A stretch of DNA of 64,000 nt, taken from positions 5,464,011 through 5,528,010 of the forward strand of contig NC_088873.1 in NCBI RefSeq assembly GCF_032884065.1, given 5' to 3'. The stretch comes from Artemia franciscana. Its lineage: Eukaryota > Arthropoda > Branchiopoda > Anostraca > Artemiidae. Every line of letters starts with the position of its first letter. Position 1 is the stretch's first letter. The notes below the pieces were generated by a model. The model was not told where the DNA came from and made no database searches. It saw only the letters and a list, made by a program, of their open reading frames with translations. The translations under genes were made by a program, and so were the position numbers. Shown here piece after piece: positions 20,300 to 32,512 of the stretch.

Positions 20300-21600
20300 G
20301 AAAAAAAAAGACTTAGAATAAAAGAAAATAAATGGTGTGCTTGATGTTTTCCTGAAATAGAAAATCTTATTGAAGAGATGATAATGATACTGTTGCAAAA
20401 GCTTCGAAATAAAAGGTTAATTCTGTGCTATGAAGAAAATTAAGATAAAACCTGAAGTAAATCCCTTAGGATTTTCCCTGTACTAAATCTTCCTGAGAAG
20501 AATATTGTTTTATTTTGGTTAATATTTAATCAGAAATACTCTGTCTTAGATTTTGATAACATACTGATAAGTCATAACATGCTTACATGATAACTTACTT
20601 ATTTAAATAGGAAACGCTAGGATAAAGTAAAAATAAAATAAGGACAAAATAAGTATAAGTATAAAATAAAAAAAAATATGGATAAGCAAAAAAAAATAAA
20701 TAAATAGATAAGAGTATATAACCATAAGGATTAGAAAAAATAAGAATAAAGCAAAATAAATGGCAGAGATTGGGGATTGAGGGTCACCGTTTGTCCTAAG
20801 CATAAATATATAATATATAAATGTAAATTTTATATATATAAATATGTTTTTATATAAATATATAAACATAAGAAAAGGGAAGAAAAAAACAGTACACATA
20901 CACAAATACTAATCTTTAGAACTGATACCATTCAGACATAAATCGCCTCCTGTCGAGCTCCACACCTTGAAATCCCAATTTATTCTATTGATGAAACGCT
21001 TTGACGAAGAACTTTTAATACGTAGCAACGTCTTTGAAACGTCGCAATGTCTGCATCGTAAATTTTTTTCGATTTCAATGAAAGTAAACGAAGTATGTTA
21101 GGGGGGCTCAAGTTTTCATTTTTCGTCAATATTGATCGATATATAAAGAAAGATTTGCAGTTTGATTTGCTGATGACGGTCCTTGTATATAGAACCGAAA
21201 TATCTATTCCAGGTTTGATTCACTGTCTTGAAAATGTTCTATTATTTTACCTTCGTAAAATGTTTTTCGTAAAATGTAAAATGTTCGTAAAATTTGTTCG
21301 TTTTTATGATGGAACGGCAGTGATTTCTTAGCCGTTATTTAAATAATAATTTATTTACAAATATGCTATACGTAAAATAACGCTTCAAAATGTAACGTTT
21401 TACTTTACGAATTATATACGGTATTTTCGTCTTTTCTTTCATGGTTTTTTTTCATTTAATGAAAGATCTATCAGAAGACTTTCTGGAGAATATAATTTGA
21501 CTGTTATTTAATTACCTTATATATAATTGTACATTATATCTTAACTTCTTAACTTGTTTAAATGACATTTTTTTCAGAAATTTGTTATGTATTCTATGTT
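20300..21600. other. AT-rich stretch, nothing recognised
   Basis: Long A- and T-rich runs only. Just before it, at 20258-20300 on the minus strand, CTGAGGACGGCCCTCGG forms a short hairpin of the kind often found in Penelope-like terminal repeats, but no element could be outlined. Confidence 0.45.
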
Positions 21601-21615
21601 TTCGATCTCTATGTT

Positions 21616-22172
21616 AGCTAATTCGGAATAGGCCGTGACAATCATTTTTCGTTAAATAGATTTCAATTTCAAATTTAATTCTTCATGCTAGAAATTTATC
21701 TTAATTGTCTGACGCCTAGATATAGTCTTAAAAGTGGATTGTAATGTGTAATATTTGTATAGACTCTTCTGTAAGTTTTGCGGATTTAGCTGTTGCTGGC
21801 AATTTTAAATAGTTTATATTATTGTGATTATTGAAAATATAAGTTTTTTCTCATGTATATTGTAAGAAATTGGATAATTTTTGCCGCTGTAAGAGTGATT
21901 GTTTCTTTGATATGCGAGTTCGAACTGAAAAACAAGCTGGAAATAAAACTTCTAATATCTCTCTGAGCGAAAGCCTGGATTGAGACTAATTCGATATTGG
22001 TTGATATAGCTAATTAGATGTAGCCCGTGACAATCGTTTATCATTAAATAAATTTCAGTTTCAAATTTTTTTCTTTATTTATAATGCTAGGAATTTATCT
22101 TAATTATCCGGTGCCTAGATATAGTCTTGAATGTGGATTGTAATGTGCAATACTTGTATAGACTCATCGGCG
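21616..22172 (+). repeat. Direct duplication, offset ~392 bases
   Basis: GCCCGTGACAATCGTTTATC-like sequence, CCTAGATATAGTCTT, GTGGATTGTAATGTG and TTGTATAGACTC appear at 21630-21772 and again at 22025-22172. The spacer between copies is AT-rich. No coding content is seen. Confidence 0.7.
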
Positions 22173-22360
22173 GTTTTAGAAGGGGGACAGGGGGGGGGGG
22201 GGGTATTTGCCCCGGGTACAGACATTTTTGGGTGCAAATGTTCAAACAAATAATCTAACGGATATAATCATTTTGTAATTTTTTTTTATAAAATAGTGCA
22301 GTTAATAAAAGAAATTAATTAATAAAAAATTAATTAATTAATGAAATAAATATAAAATAA

Positions 22361-23414
22361 CTAGCTGTTGGTGAGGCGCTCCGCGCCCTACCAACACCTA
22401 GTTGGAGGGCCCCCCCCCGGCCCAAGCCCCCCCCCCCCCCCCCGGCGCGCGTAAGTCTTTACGCGCCATTGTAGTTGTGTCCCTGTGTCCCACCTGTGAA
22501 TATATATATGTTTTTAACTACGTAAAACTTGCGAATATACAACATTCTTCGCTGTCCCATTGTCTGTGCATATAAATAGTTGTCAGGTTTATCGACTCTT
22601 GAACATGTAACATATAATTGATCATGGGAAAAGAATCCGTATTCAGATTTATACCGCATTTTTCTAATGATTGCCCTTGAGCTTTGTTGATGGTGATTGT
22701 TAATCGAATATTCCCTGTGTCCCTGTCGTCATTTATATATCCCCCTGTAACCCCCCCTCGGCGTCCCCATTGTAGTTGTGTCCCTGTGTCCCGGTCGTCA
22801 TTTATATTCCCTGTGTCCCGGTGTCCTGGTCGTCATTTGTGTCCGTAATTTCTCTTTGAGTGTCCCGTTCGTCATTTATATTCCTTGTGTCCCGGTCGGC
22901 ATTTGTGTCAGGGTGTCCCGGTCTGTAATTTATCTTTTAGTGTCCCAGTCGTCAGTTATATTCCCTGTGTCACGGTGTCCCGGAATCACGTTGCTCTTGT
23001 GATTCCTCGGCACGATTTTTTTTTTCTTTGAGCAGCAAGCCTGTTTTCAAGTTGTTCTTGTGATTCCTCGGCACGCTTTCTTTTGTTACTTTCTGTTTTA
23101 GCCGCAAGCCTTTTGGCATTATCTCTTTGAGCCGCTTCCTCGGCTGTTTCTTCTGCCATTGTAGGATTTATACTAAAATTTCTCACACGATTTGATTCGT
23201 CGGCTGTTTCTTCTGCCTTTGTAGGATTTATACTTAATATTTTCTTTGAATCGCAAGCCTTATATACTTATAAGAACGTCATATACAAAGTCCTATATAC
23301 TTATAATGACGGCATATACGAACATACAAAATACATCCATGATGTCATAATGCTCAATCCTTGTAATGACGTCAGTCGTCAAACATACATACAACTTATT
23401 TTTATATATATAGA
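22361..23414 (-). mobile_element. Non-autonomous Helitron (1.05 kb)
   Basis: On the minus strand the 5' end TCTATATATATAAAAATAAG starts at 23414 and the 3' end CTAG lies at 22364-22361, preceded by a hairpin (GTTGG...CGC / GCG...CCAAC, about 22366-22394). It is flanked by T and A as expected for insertion at AT. It keeps two relics of the coding element: the charged N-terminus (23186-22986, AEEAAQRDNAKRLAAKTESN) and the helicase tail (about 22659-22520, SHDQLYVTCSRVDKPDN). GTCCCGGTCGTC-type repeats fill the middle. It would depend on proteins from elsewhere. Confidence 0.85.
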
Positions 23415-24177
23415 TTAAATTATAAGATTATCAAATAATAACTAAATAACTTAGATAATTAAATTGAAATAATTACTAATGATTAAATAAACTTGAATAA
23501 GTAAATTAAAATAATTCATAATAGTTAAATAATTGAATTAAATAATTATTAATAAGTTGATAACTTTATTTAGTAAGTGAAACTTTAACTTAAATTTCAT
23601 CGGTCTTAAGAAACGAACTGGGAATAAAATTTCAAATCCCTCGCAATGAATGAAAGACTGGGTTGGTCAAAATTTGTGCATACCAAGTTATTCCTATTTC
23701 GACATTATTTTGAACATTACTCCTATTTTACTGATTAACTTGAATGATGACCGGTTATTGTCATGTGACTCATTAGGGTCTTTTCAAATATTATATTTAC
23801 ATTTCCGTAAATATAATAATAGAAAAATCTATCTTTTTATTTCTTTTTGTTTGTTGTTTTCATAATTCAAGGTTATTTTTAGAAATTGACATTTTAAAAA
23901 TATATTGTTTTTTTATGCTGTAGATTTGGGTTGGTATATATGAATTGAAATTAGAGTTACATATCGTCACTCACGCCTTTAAGATTTGACAGTGGGGGTA
24001 CTAAAATGTCAAAATGGGTATTTTTCGAAATCTATGGGACAAGAGGTTATATTCTAAAATTGTGTCTATTGATTAATTAATAATTTGTTTTTTTAATTTG
24101 TTATTTAAATTATTAACTATGTTAATTACTTGATTATGCATATTAGCATTATTTATAACATTATATTTATTGAATAA
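23415..24177. other. AT-rich spacer between two Helitrons
   Basis: No gene or repeat is recognised. Its two ends provide the A and T that flank the neighbouring Helitrons. Confidence 0.5.
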
Positions 24178-24342
24178 TCTATATATATAAAAATATGTTG
24201 TCTGTCTGTGTGTCTGTCTGTGGATCAGGTGACGTCATGTTTCTGTGTTGACTGACGTCATGAAATTAGTTGTCGTCATTTTTGCTTTGACGGTGACGTC
24301 ATTCAAGATATTTAAGACATATGTTCATGTAGAAATCTATTA

Positions 24343-25367
24343 ATGTTTAAGTTTACAATGACTGATGAACTTACCATGGCAAAAGCCGATGAAGATGCTC
24401 AAAGAGTCTATGCCAAAAAACTTGCTGCTGATAGAGAAAGTCAGAAAAGAAAGCGTGCCGAGGAACTACCAGAGCAACGCGAAAGCAGACTTGCTGCTAA
24501 AAGAGAAAGTGAAAAAAGAAGGCGTGCCGAGGAATCAAAAGAACAGCAAGGAAACAGGCTTGAGGCTGATAGAGAAAGAAAGAACAGAAAGCGTGCCGAG
24601 GAATCAAAAGAACAGAAGAACAGCAAGAAATCAGGCTTGCTGCTGATAGAGAAAGTAAGAAAAGAAAGCGTGCCGAGGAATCAGAGCAACCTGAAAGTTA
24701 TCGCCTGGCATTCAGGTACAACCCAGTCGATGATTATAGCTTGAGTAGATGTGTTCAAATCGGGACAATGTCTAAAATTTGTCCCTATTGCAAGGCCTTG
24801 AAATTCAATGGTGAAACAATGGGAATGTGTTGCGCCTCAGGAAAAGTTAAACTTCCTCTATTGGCTGCACCACCAGAGCCATTGAAGACTTTCCTTACTG
24901 GAACTACGTCAGAATCTAAGCGTTTTTTGCCAAAAATCAGAAAATACAACTCATGTTTCCAAATGACGTCGTTTGGAGCCCAAATCGAAAATCCAGATCA
25001 ATTTATGTCTACTTTCAAAGTAAAAGGGCAAATTTATCATAGAGCAGGGTCCCTTCTACCATTCTCAGGCGAGAATCATAAATTTTTACAATTGTACTTC
25101 ATCAGTGATAGAAATTCTGAATTGAATGCACGTTGCGAAATTTCTCCCAACGTTGAAAGGACAATCGTTTCCCAATTGCAACATTTTTTCCACGAAAATA
25201 ATAATTTAGTGCGTCTGTTCAAAACAGCCATCGATTTGATGCCTACTGATACGCATAAAATTGTTATTTCCGCTGACAAAACGCCTCCTGGCCAACATGT
25301 GCGTAGATACAATGCTCCAACTATCGACGAAGTGGCAATCGTTATGGTCGGTGATCAGTTTTCATGA
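24343..25367 (+). pseudogene. Helitron RepHel, N-terminal part
   Basis: It starts MFKFTMTDELTMAKADEDAQ at 24343. Residues about 25-115 hold three to four charged repeats of the form KRKRAEE..EQ..RLAA, likely helical. A frameshift near 24617 is needed to continue into PESYRLAFRYNP. A cysteine cluster CPYCKALKFNGE...CCASGKV (about 24780-24850) follows, and then the Helitron-like N domain with FQLMTSFGA-like FQMTSFGAQI, YHRAGSLLP, and QLYFIS at about 24960-25110. The frame ends just after IVMVGDQF at 25364, where the Rep catalytic region should begin. Confidence 0.85.
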
Positions 25368-26411
25368 TATTATTGTAAAAAATATGATACATGGACCTTG
25401 CGGTGCACTGAACGAAAATTCACCATGCATGGCCAAAGGAAGGTGCACAAAGCAATATCCTCGACTTTTAGTATCAAACACAATTACTGGCAATGATGGT
25501 TACCCACAATATAGAAGAAGATCTACTGAAGATGGCGGTAAAACAGCAATAATAAAGAAGCGTAACGGTACCACCATCGAAGTAGATAACCAGTGGGTTC
25601 TTCCATATTCCCCATTATTATCAAAAACATTTAATGCACACATAAACGTTGAATACTGTAAATCCGTAAAGGCAATCAAATACATATGTAAATACGTCAA
25701 CAAAGGCAGTGACATGGCAGTTTTTGGCTTGCAGCCCGAAATCAAAGATTTCGATGAAATCGTACAATATCAGGCTGGAAGATACATAAGCAGTAATGAA
25801 GCTGTTTGGCGAATTCTTTCCTTTCCGATACATGAACGTAGTCCAGCTGTTGTTCACTTAGCGGTACATTTACAGAATGGTCAACGTGTTTACTTCACGG
25901 AAACCAACGTGCAACAAAGAGGCCTGAATCCACCGGATACAACATTAACAGCTTTTTTTTGCTTTGCAAAAATGATTCTTTTGCAAAAAAACTGCTGTAT
26001 ACTGAAGTGCCTTCGTATTACACGTGGAATACTAAAAATAAAGTATTTGAACGTCGAAAACAGGGTAAGTCAGTCGACGGCCAACCTACCATCTTCAAAG
26101 ATACCACGATAGGAAGACTCTACACCGTTCACCCCAATCAACATGAATGCTTCTTTCTACGCCTGCTTTTGGTGAATGTACCCGGTCCGACATCCTTTGA
26201 GTATTTGAGGACTGTAAATGGTACTATACATGACACTTACCGTAGTGCATGCCAAGCTCTGAATTTATTGGAGAATGACCAACACTGGGATAACTGCATC
26301 ATTGACGCGTGCGAAACGTCAACCCCAAGTCAAATTCGTGCATTGTTTGGCATCATTTTAACAACTTGCTCTCCATCAGTTCCTACAGAGTTATGGGAAA
26401 AATATAAGTAA
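25362..26411 (+). pseudogene. Helitron RepHel, Rep C-terminal part (HUH segment missing)
   Basis: Directly after GDQF the sequence resumes in another frame with HDIIVKNMIHGPCG, a conserved block that normally lies several hundred residues further on. The Rep HUH metal-binding motif is therefore absent, while the two-tyrosine motif YICKYVNKGSD is present at 25681-25713. The text continues RYISSNEAVWRIL and FPIHERSPAVVHL. A one-base slip in the T run near 25950 shifts the frame into LCKNDSFAKKLLYTEVP. It ends WEKYK followed by TAA at 26409-26411, an in-frame stop before the helicase. Confidence 0.88.
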
Positions 26412-28041
26412 AAAATGTCCGAAGATATACTCCATCGAAAACAGTTAGAGACGTCAGATATGACTTTTGATTTTACATCAGAAATTTATAGCTACACTTT
26501 AGTTGTTATAGAAGATTTGTGCGTACGTATGGCAAACAAACCTCTTCAGGATTTGGGAATGCCTTCACCTAACCGTATCGCTGCTGTTTCGACATGTGTA
26601 GAATTGGATCTTGAACAAAGTTACAGTACGAGTGATCTATTGTCGTATGTACAAAATAACATTTCCAAGTTAACGTCGGAACAAAAAGACATTTATGATA
26701 CGATAATGCATTGTGTCGATAACAACGTTGGAGAAATTTTCTTTTTGGATGCGCCAGGAGGTACTGGTAAAACGTTTGTGATAAAACTGATTCTGGCATC
26801 AATTCGATCAAAAAATGATATAGCGTTGGCAATTGCGTCGTCCGGAATAGCCGCAACATTGCTGCCTGGTGGAAGAACTGCTCATTCCGCTTTGAAATTG
26901 CCTCTGAACTTGCATTCTACAGAAACTCCCACGTGCAATATTTCCAAATCATCTGGGATGGGTAAAGTATTGCAGCAACGCAAACTTATTATTTGGGATG
27001 AGTGCACAATGGCACACAAAAAATCGCTCGAGGCTCTGGATAAATGCTTGAAATATTTGCGAGGGAAGTCGAAACCCTTTGGCAGCACATTAATATTGCT
27101 TGCGGGAGATTTCAGGCAAACATTACCTATAATACCTAGATCAACTCCTGCAGACGAAATGAATGCTTGCCTGAAAAATTCTAATTTATGGGCACACGTA
27201 AAAACATTAAAATTAACTACAAATATGCGTGTCCGATTGCAAAACGATGACTCTGGTCAAACATTTTCAGATCAATTGCTGGCAATGGGAAACGGAAAGC
27301 TCCCAGTAGACTCAATTTCAGGACGTATACAACTACCTGCTGATTTCTGTAATTTAGTGACGTCCAAAAATGAATTGATTGAAAAAGTATTTCCGAATAT
27401 TCTAAAAAATTATAAAAATAATAAATGGCTAAGTGAAAGAGCGATTCTCGCACCCAAAAATATAGACGTCCACGAAATCAACAATATTGTTTTGACCAAG
27501 ATTCGAGACCAGGCAGTCCTTTACAAGTCAGTCGACACAGTTTTGGAACCAAATGAAGCGGTTAATTATCCATTAGAATTTTTAAATTCCATAGATCTTT
27601 CAGGGTTTCCACCACACGTGCTACAACTAAAAATAGGCGTACCAATAATACTTTTAAGAAATATAAACCCACCAAAGCTTTGCAATGGCACTCGACTTGC
27701 CGTAAAAAAAAACAATGGAAAACCTAATAGAGGCCACAATCTTGACAGGGCCTTTTGAGGGTGAGGCTGTTCTTATTCCTCGCATTCCCATGATTCCAAC
27801 GGATCTGCCTTTTCAATTTAAAAGATTGCAATTCCCAATTCGATTAGCATTTGCAATCACCATTAACAAAGCTCAAGGTCAATCATTAGAAAAATGTGGT
27901 ATAGATCTTAATACTGATTGTTTTTCCCATGGACAATTGTACGTTGCATGTTCGAGGGTCGGTAAACCTGACAATCTATTTATATGCAGCGACAATTGGA
28001 CAGCGAAGAATGTTGTATATTCGCAAGTTTTACGCAGTTAA
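26412..28041 (+). pseudogene. Helitron RepHel, Pif1-like helicase part
   Basis: After the in-frame TAA the frame continues KMSEDILHRKQ. It contains Walker A DAPGGTGKTF (about 26749-26778), Walker B IIWDEC (about 26988-27005), LLAGDFRQTLPII (about 27097-27135) and, after a slip in the A run at 27705-27713, the late motifs [11 protein letters not shown] (about 27861-27893) and LYVACSRVGKPDN (about 27940-27975). The frame ends at 28041. The helicase unwinds donor DNA during rolling-circle transposition. Motifs are intact, and only the frame breaks disable it. Confidence 0.9.
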
Positions 28042-28547
28042 TTTGTATTTTGGAACCAAATGAAGCGGTTAATTATCCATCTGAATTTTTAAATTCCATA
28101 GATCCTTAAGGGTTTCCACCACACGTGCTACAACTAAAAATAGGCGTACCAATAATACTTTTAAGAAATATCAACCCACCAAAGCTTTGCAATGGCACGC
28201 GACTTGCCGTAAAAAAAAACAATGGAAAACCTAATAGAGGCCACAATCTTTACAGGGCCTTATGAGGGTGAGGCTGTTCTTATTCCTCGCATTCCCATGA
28301 TTCCAACGGATCTGCTTTTTCAATTTAAAAGATTGCAATTCCCAATTCGATTAGCATTTGCAACCACCATCAACAAAGCTCAAGGGCAATCACTAGAAAA
28401 ATGCGATATAGATCTTAATACAGATTGCTTTACCAATGTACAATTGTATGTTGCATCTTTGAGGGTCGGTAAACCTGACAATCTATTTATATGCACAGAC
28501 AATGGGACAGCGAAGAATGTTGTATATTCGCAATTTTTACGTAGTTT
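27541..28547 (+). repeat. 507-bp tandem duplication of the helicase C-terminus
   Basis: TTTTGGAACCAAATGAAGCG at 27541 recurs at 28048. TTCGCAAGTTTTACG at 28020 matches TTCGCAATTTTTACG at 28527, again 507 bases later. The second unit has extra damage: a TAA at the former LSGF site, and ASLRVG in place of ACSRVG. It follows the stop of the first unit and so is not translated. Confidence 0.92.
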
Positions 28548-28686
28548 GAAATACATATATAAATCTATCTATATTCACAGGTGGGACACAGGGACACAAC
28601 TACAATGGCGCGTAACTAATATGGCGCGTAACGACTTACGCGCGCGGGGGGGCTTGGGGGGCGCGAAGCGCCCCACCAACTAGGTG

Positions 28687-28713
28687 TTGGGGTGGCGTGA
28701 AGCGCCACCCCAA
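28687..28713 (+). repeat. Helitron 3' terminal hairpin
   Basis: TTGGGGTGGCG pairs with CGCCACCCCAA over 11 bp, with the CTAG end following at 28717. It differs by one base from the hairpin at 9250-9276, so the two elements share the same terminal signal. Confidence 0.9.
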
Positions 28714-28720
28714 CAGCTAG

Positions 28721-29288
28721 TATTGCATAATAATGTTAATTATTATATATATATTTATATTAATTTTTCGAAATCTAGGGGGCTATATTCTAAAATCTTT
28801 TATATTCTAACACTTTTATCTGATAATTCCAACAAAAACTTTCTTGAATCTTAAGGAAATCAAGGATTGGAGGAGGGGGTATAACGGAAACGAATAAAAA
28901 AGTAGACAAGATAGTACAAGTACCTTAACCCTCGCCTCTCAAGGGAACTAAGATCAGCGACTCTTACTTATAAGTCATTCTTTGTAATAGAGCAAAAACT
29001 CCAAAAAATGAAAACTTGAAGCCTAATAAAGCCTCGACTATAAGAGATTAAACTTAATACAGTCCAGTGCAACTAGTGCTGGCTAGTTTTTTTTTTCAGA
29101 AATTAAAAATAGTATTTTATTTTGATTTTGTAAACAACTTAACGGTTTCTCTGAAAAGTCCTCGATGACGTTGGTTGGTTCTGGCCGTTCTTGCGCCCGG
29201 GCAAAATCTTGTCTAGTGCCCTTTCCTCCCTTGTCTCCCGCAAAATTTTTTAGGTCAATTTTTGATGAAATTTTAATTTATTAATTAA
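28721..29288. other. AT-rich spacer, nothing recognised
   Basis: Spacer between the coding Helitron and the next Helitron fragment. No exon or RNA gene is seen. Confidence 0.5.
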
Positions 29289-29365
29289 CTAGCTGTTGGG
29301 GGCTTTACGCGCCATATTAGTTACGCGTCATTGTAGTTGTGTCCCTGTGTCCCACCTGTAAATAT

Positions 29366-29483
<118 letters not shown>

Positions 29484-29720
29484 GTTTTTAACTACGTAAA
29501 ACTTGTGAATATACAACATTATTCGCTGTCCCATTGTCTGTGCATATAAATAAATTGTCAGGTTTACCGACTCTTGAACATGCAACATATAATTGTCCAT
29601 GGGAAAAACAATCCGTATTCAGATCTATACCTCATGATTCTAATGATTGCCCTTGAGCTTTGTTGATGGTAATTGCTAATCGAACATTCCCTGTGTCCCC
29701 GTCGTCATTTATATATCCCC

Positions 29721-29723
<3 letters not shown>

Positions 29724-29814
<91 letters not shown>
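29724..29814. repeat. (TA)n microsatellite
   Basis: A second long TA tract inside the same Helitron derivative, inserted within the GTCCC-type repeat region. Confidence 0.95.
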
Positions 29815-29816
<2 letters not shown>

Positions 29817-30199
29817 TATTTTTATATATATCCCGGTCGTCATTTGTGTCCCGGTGTCCCGGTCTGTATATACATTCGTTTTTTGGAATTGGTATATGAT
29901 GAAATAAATTTTTAGTTTTTTTCCTTTTTTTCTTCTTATTATTTTTTTTTCTGGTTTTTACCTTTTTTTTAGCTTTTTAGTGTCTTTGTTCTTTTTAGTT
30001 TTTTTTGTAGTTTTTACCCTTTTTCTATTTTTATTTATATTTTTTTAGTTTTCTTTTTCTCCTTTATTTTTCAGTTTTTTTCCCTTTTTTTTATTTTTTT
30101 TCTTTTTAGTTTTTTACCTTTTTTATTTATTTTTTAGTTTTTTTAGTTTTTTAGTTTTTTTATTAGTTTTTAGTTTTTTTGTAGTTTTTACCTTTTTTT

Positions 30200-30277
30200 A
30201 AGCCAAGGTTCGAACCTGGAACCTCTTGAACCTAGAACCTGGAACATAACGCCTTACCAACCCAGCTACATCGGCTT
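30200..30277 (-). tRNA. tRNA-like sequence in a Helitron derivative, second copy
   Basis: The minus strand reads AAGCCGATGTAGCTGGGTTG (A box, D arm) and ends with CCAGGTTCGAACCTTGGCTT (B box and T arm). AAGCC and GGCTT pair. The middle is expanded with GGTTC-type repetition, so the anticodon arm cannot be assigned. It is homologous to 13801-13880. Confidence 0.5.
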
Positions 30278-30309
30278 GAATACATTCGTTTTTGAATTGG
30301 TATATGATG

Positions 30310-32054
30310 CCAAGGGGATTTTAAAGACAAAAAAAAATCTGCTTACATTCAAAATATATCAGGTTGGGCCTAAGCTTGCTTTGAGTTCTAACTAATAATT
30401 CAATTTTTGCTAGGCTATTGTAGAGTGACCAAGCTTAAATTGATTTAAAATTTAAAAAAGTTTAAAGACAAAAAATCTACTTGCGTTCAAAAAATTATCT
30501 ATTTATCAATCTCAAATAAATACATTATTTATTATCCTTGTAGTATTTTTACTCCTTAAAAACTTCTCAGACGATTACTCATCTGTCTTCTTTCTCCTTT
30601 TACACCTTCAGCCTCTGCTCCTTTGAAAAAATCCACACTCTATTCCTTATCCTTGTTCACCTACTCTGCAACATTATTCCTTCTCTTTCTTCTTCTTTAG
30701 CGTTAATCTAGTAGTGGTGCCTATTCAAGAAGATGCTTGGGGAGCGGAAATTTATTTATCAAGATCTTGGGAAGTGACGAATATGTTTACGTTCCGACTT
30801 TTTCAATGAAAATATCAAAAAGGGTCTTTGTCAAAATCTGTGGAGGGACGCAAACGCCTCTATCCCTTCAATTGGCTCCACTTTCGGTGTATAGTTTCTA
30901 ATTTACGTATACACCTTCTTTACGGCTCCCATCTGTTTTTGTTGTTTTTTTTCGGGAGGGGGGGGGGATTTGGCAACGAAAGTTTCCTGAGAATGCAAAA
31001 AAAAAATGAAATCTAAGACAATGGATTTTGAAGATAATAGTACAACAACTGCGATATAAAACTTCAAAAGGTCCATCCCCGCTCCTTGGGTGTACCTTAT
31101 GCCTCTTGGTGTCGGGAAATAGCTCACTTGTCGGGGTCTAGAATAATAATTTCTTTGAACTTCGTAAGATCCATCTGTTCAAAAGAAATTGATTTTTTTA
31201 TACACCAGCTTGAACATACCTCTTAGGTAAAGGCACTGAATCTAGTTAAATTTTGCATTGAAGTTTTCATGGATATAAAAAAAAAACGTACTTTATAACT
31301 GTTATTTCAACAACAAAGTCAACATATATTTTCTTTAATTACTTGCAATTACTTCAACCCCAGCTTAATTTTGAAGAAAGAGCCAATTGGGCTTATTACC
31401 TTATTTATACTTTGCTTGTTTTTTTCACAATATTGCAAATAGGGTTGCATATTTACTGATAAAATATTATTATCTTTAATTAACAATTCGTGTGGTATGA
31501 CGGTAAAAAATTATTTATGTAAACTTTGGATCGATTACGATTTTTGAGTTGAATAAAATACTGATTTGTTTCCTTCAATAATATTTTGTCGCCAAGTCAA
31601 AGGCAATAATCTATAGCAAAGACAAAAAGGGGGCTTATCTGCTAGGACAACGAAATTCAGAAATATCAGGTAGCTTCGTATTTTTTTCTCTGGGTGAACT
31701 GTTCAAAAGCTGCTGGGGGGGGAGGGTAAAAACAGGAGATGTCTTAGGTGAGGAATGTTAGTGAAAACTTTTTAACTCGGTATAATAGAGAAGGAGTTTG
31801 AGAGGAGGAGCGGCCTCTACTTGAAGTTACAGAACGATCAGTCTTACGAAAATAAAGGGAAGTAGACAATATAGGAAAGTAAAATAGTAAAATATAAAAT
31901 AGTATAAAAATAATATAGTAATAGTAAAATAGTAATTAAATAGTATAAAATAATATAAAATAGTCATATAAAAGTAAATGGGAAAGTAGAAAATATAGGA
32001 AAGTAAGGGAAGTAGACAAGGCATCAAAGTTTAAATTAAGGAAATGTGAAATGG
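30310..32054. other. AT-rich stretch, nothing recognised
   Basis: Contains poly-G and poly-T runs and a simple AATAGTATAAAAT-like region near 31880-31980. No coding region, RNA gene or known repeat is seen. Confidence 0.5.
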
Positions 32055-32345
32055 TGACATGGATAAGACTGCCGAGGATCTGCAAGATTGAGAAAGGTGT
32101 TATAATAATAAGATATTGTTTTGATATGTTAAGAAATTAAGAGGAAGCAGTTAGTCTGGACATGTATCAGTTAAAGATAGGAACAGGGCCTGAATTAGCA
32201 GTAAAGAAAGTATAATAGAGTAAGAGTACAAAGTATAATAGAGAGGTGGGTAGAATATTTTCGGTATGTATCAAACCGTGACAAACTTGTAGGGGTGATA
32301 TAGAAAAGATCAAACCTTTGTATACAATTTGGAAGGACTCCTACT
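32055..32345 (+). mobile_element. RTE-like retrotransposon fragment (linker before the RT)
   Basis: The sequence, allowing frameshifts, reads LRGSSQSGHVSVKD and ERWVEYF followed by RDKLVG. This is the stretch between endonuclease and reverse transcriptase in RTE-like LINEs. The same region, differently decayed, is at 35340-35620. Many stops. Confidence 0.5.
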
Positions 32346-32512
32346 GCCGTAATCTGGAAATAAGACATCAAAATGTGAACTAAGAATATGTGAAATGAAA
32401 GCAAAAACGAAAGGACAAACAAGAGCTAAGAGCTCATATGGCACTTGTGACAATGTCGGAAGAGCTAAGAGCTTTAGAATAAAATAAAAAATGATTACCT
32501 TGCCCTTTTGAA

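Larger units (their letters stand above)
24178..28720 (+). mobile_element. Protein-coding Helitron (4.5 kb), broken
   Basis: It starts TCTATATATATAAAAATATG and ends with a hairpin then CTAG at 28717-28720. An A lies before and a T after, as in Helitron insertions between A and T. It codes for a charged N-terminal region, a Helitron-like N domain, part of the Rep domain and a Pif1-like helicase, all on the + strand. The Rep HUH segment is deleted, and frameshifts and a stop interrupt the frame, so it cannot now make a working RepHel. The last 507 bases of the helicase are tandemly duplicated. Its ends match the three smaller elements in this window, making it their relative and possible past helper. 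Confidence 0.92.
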
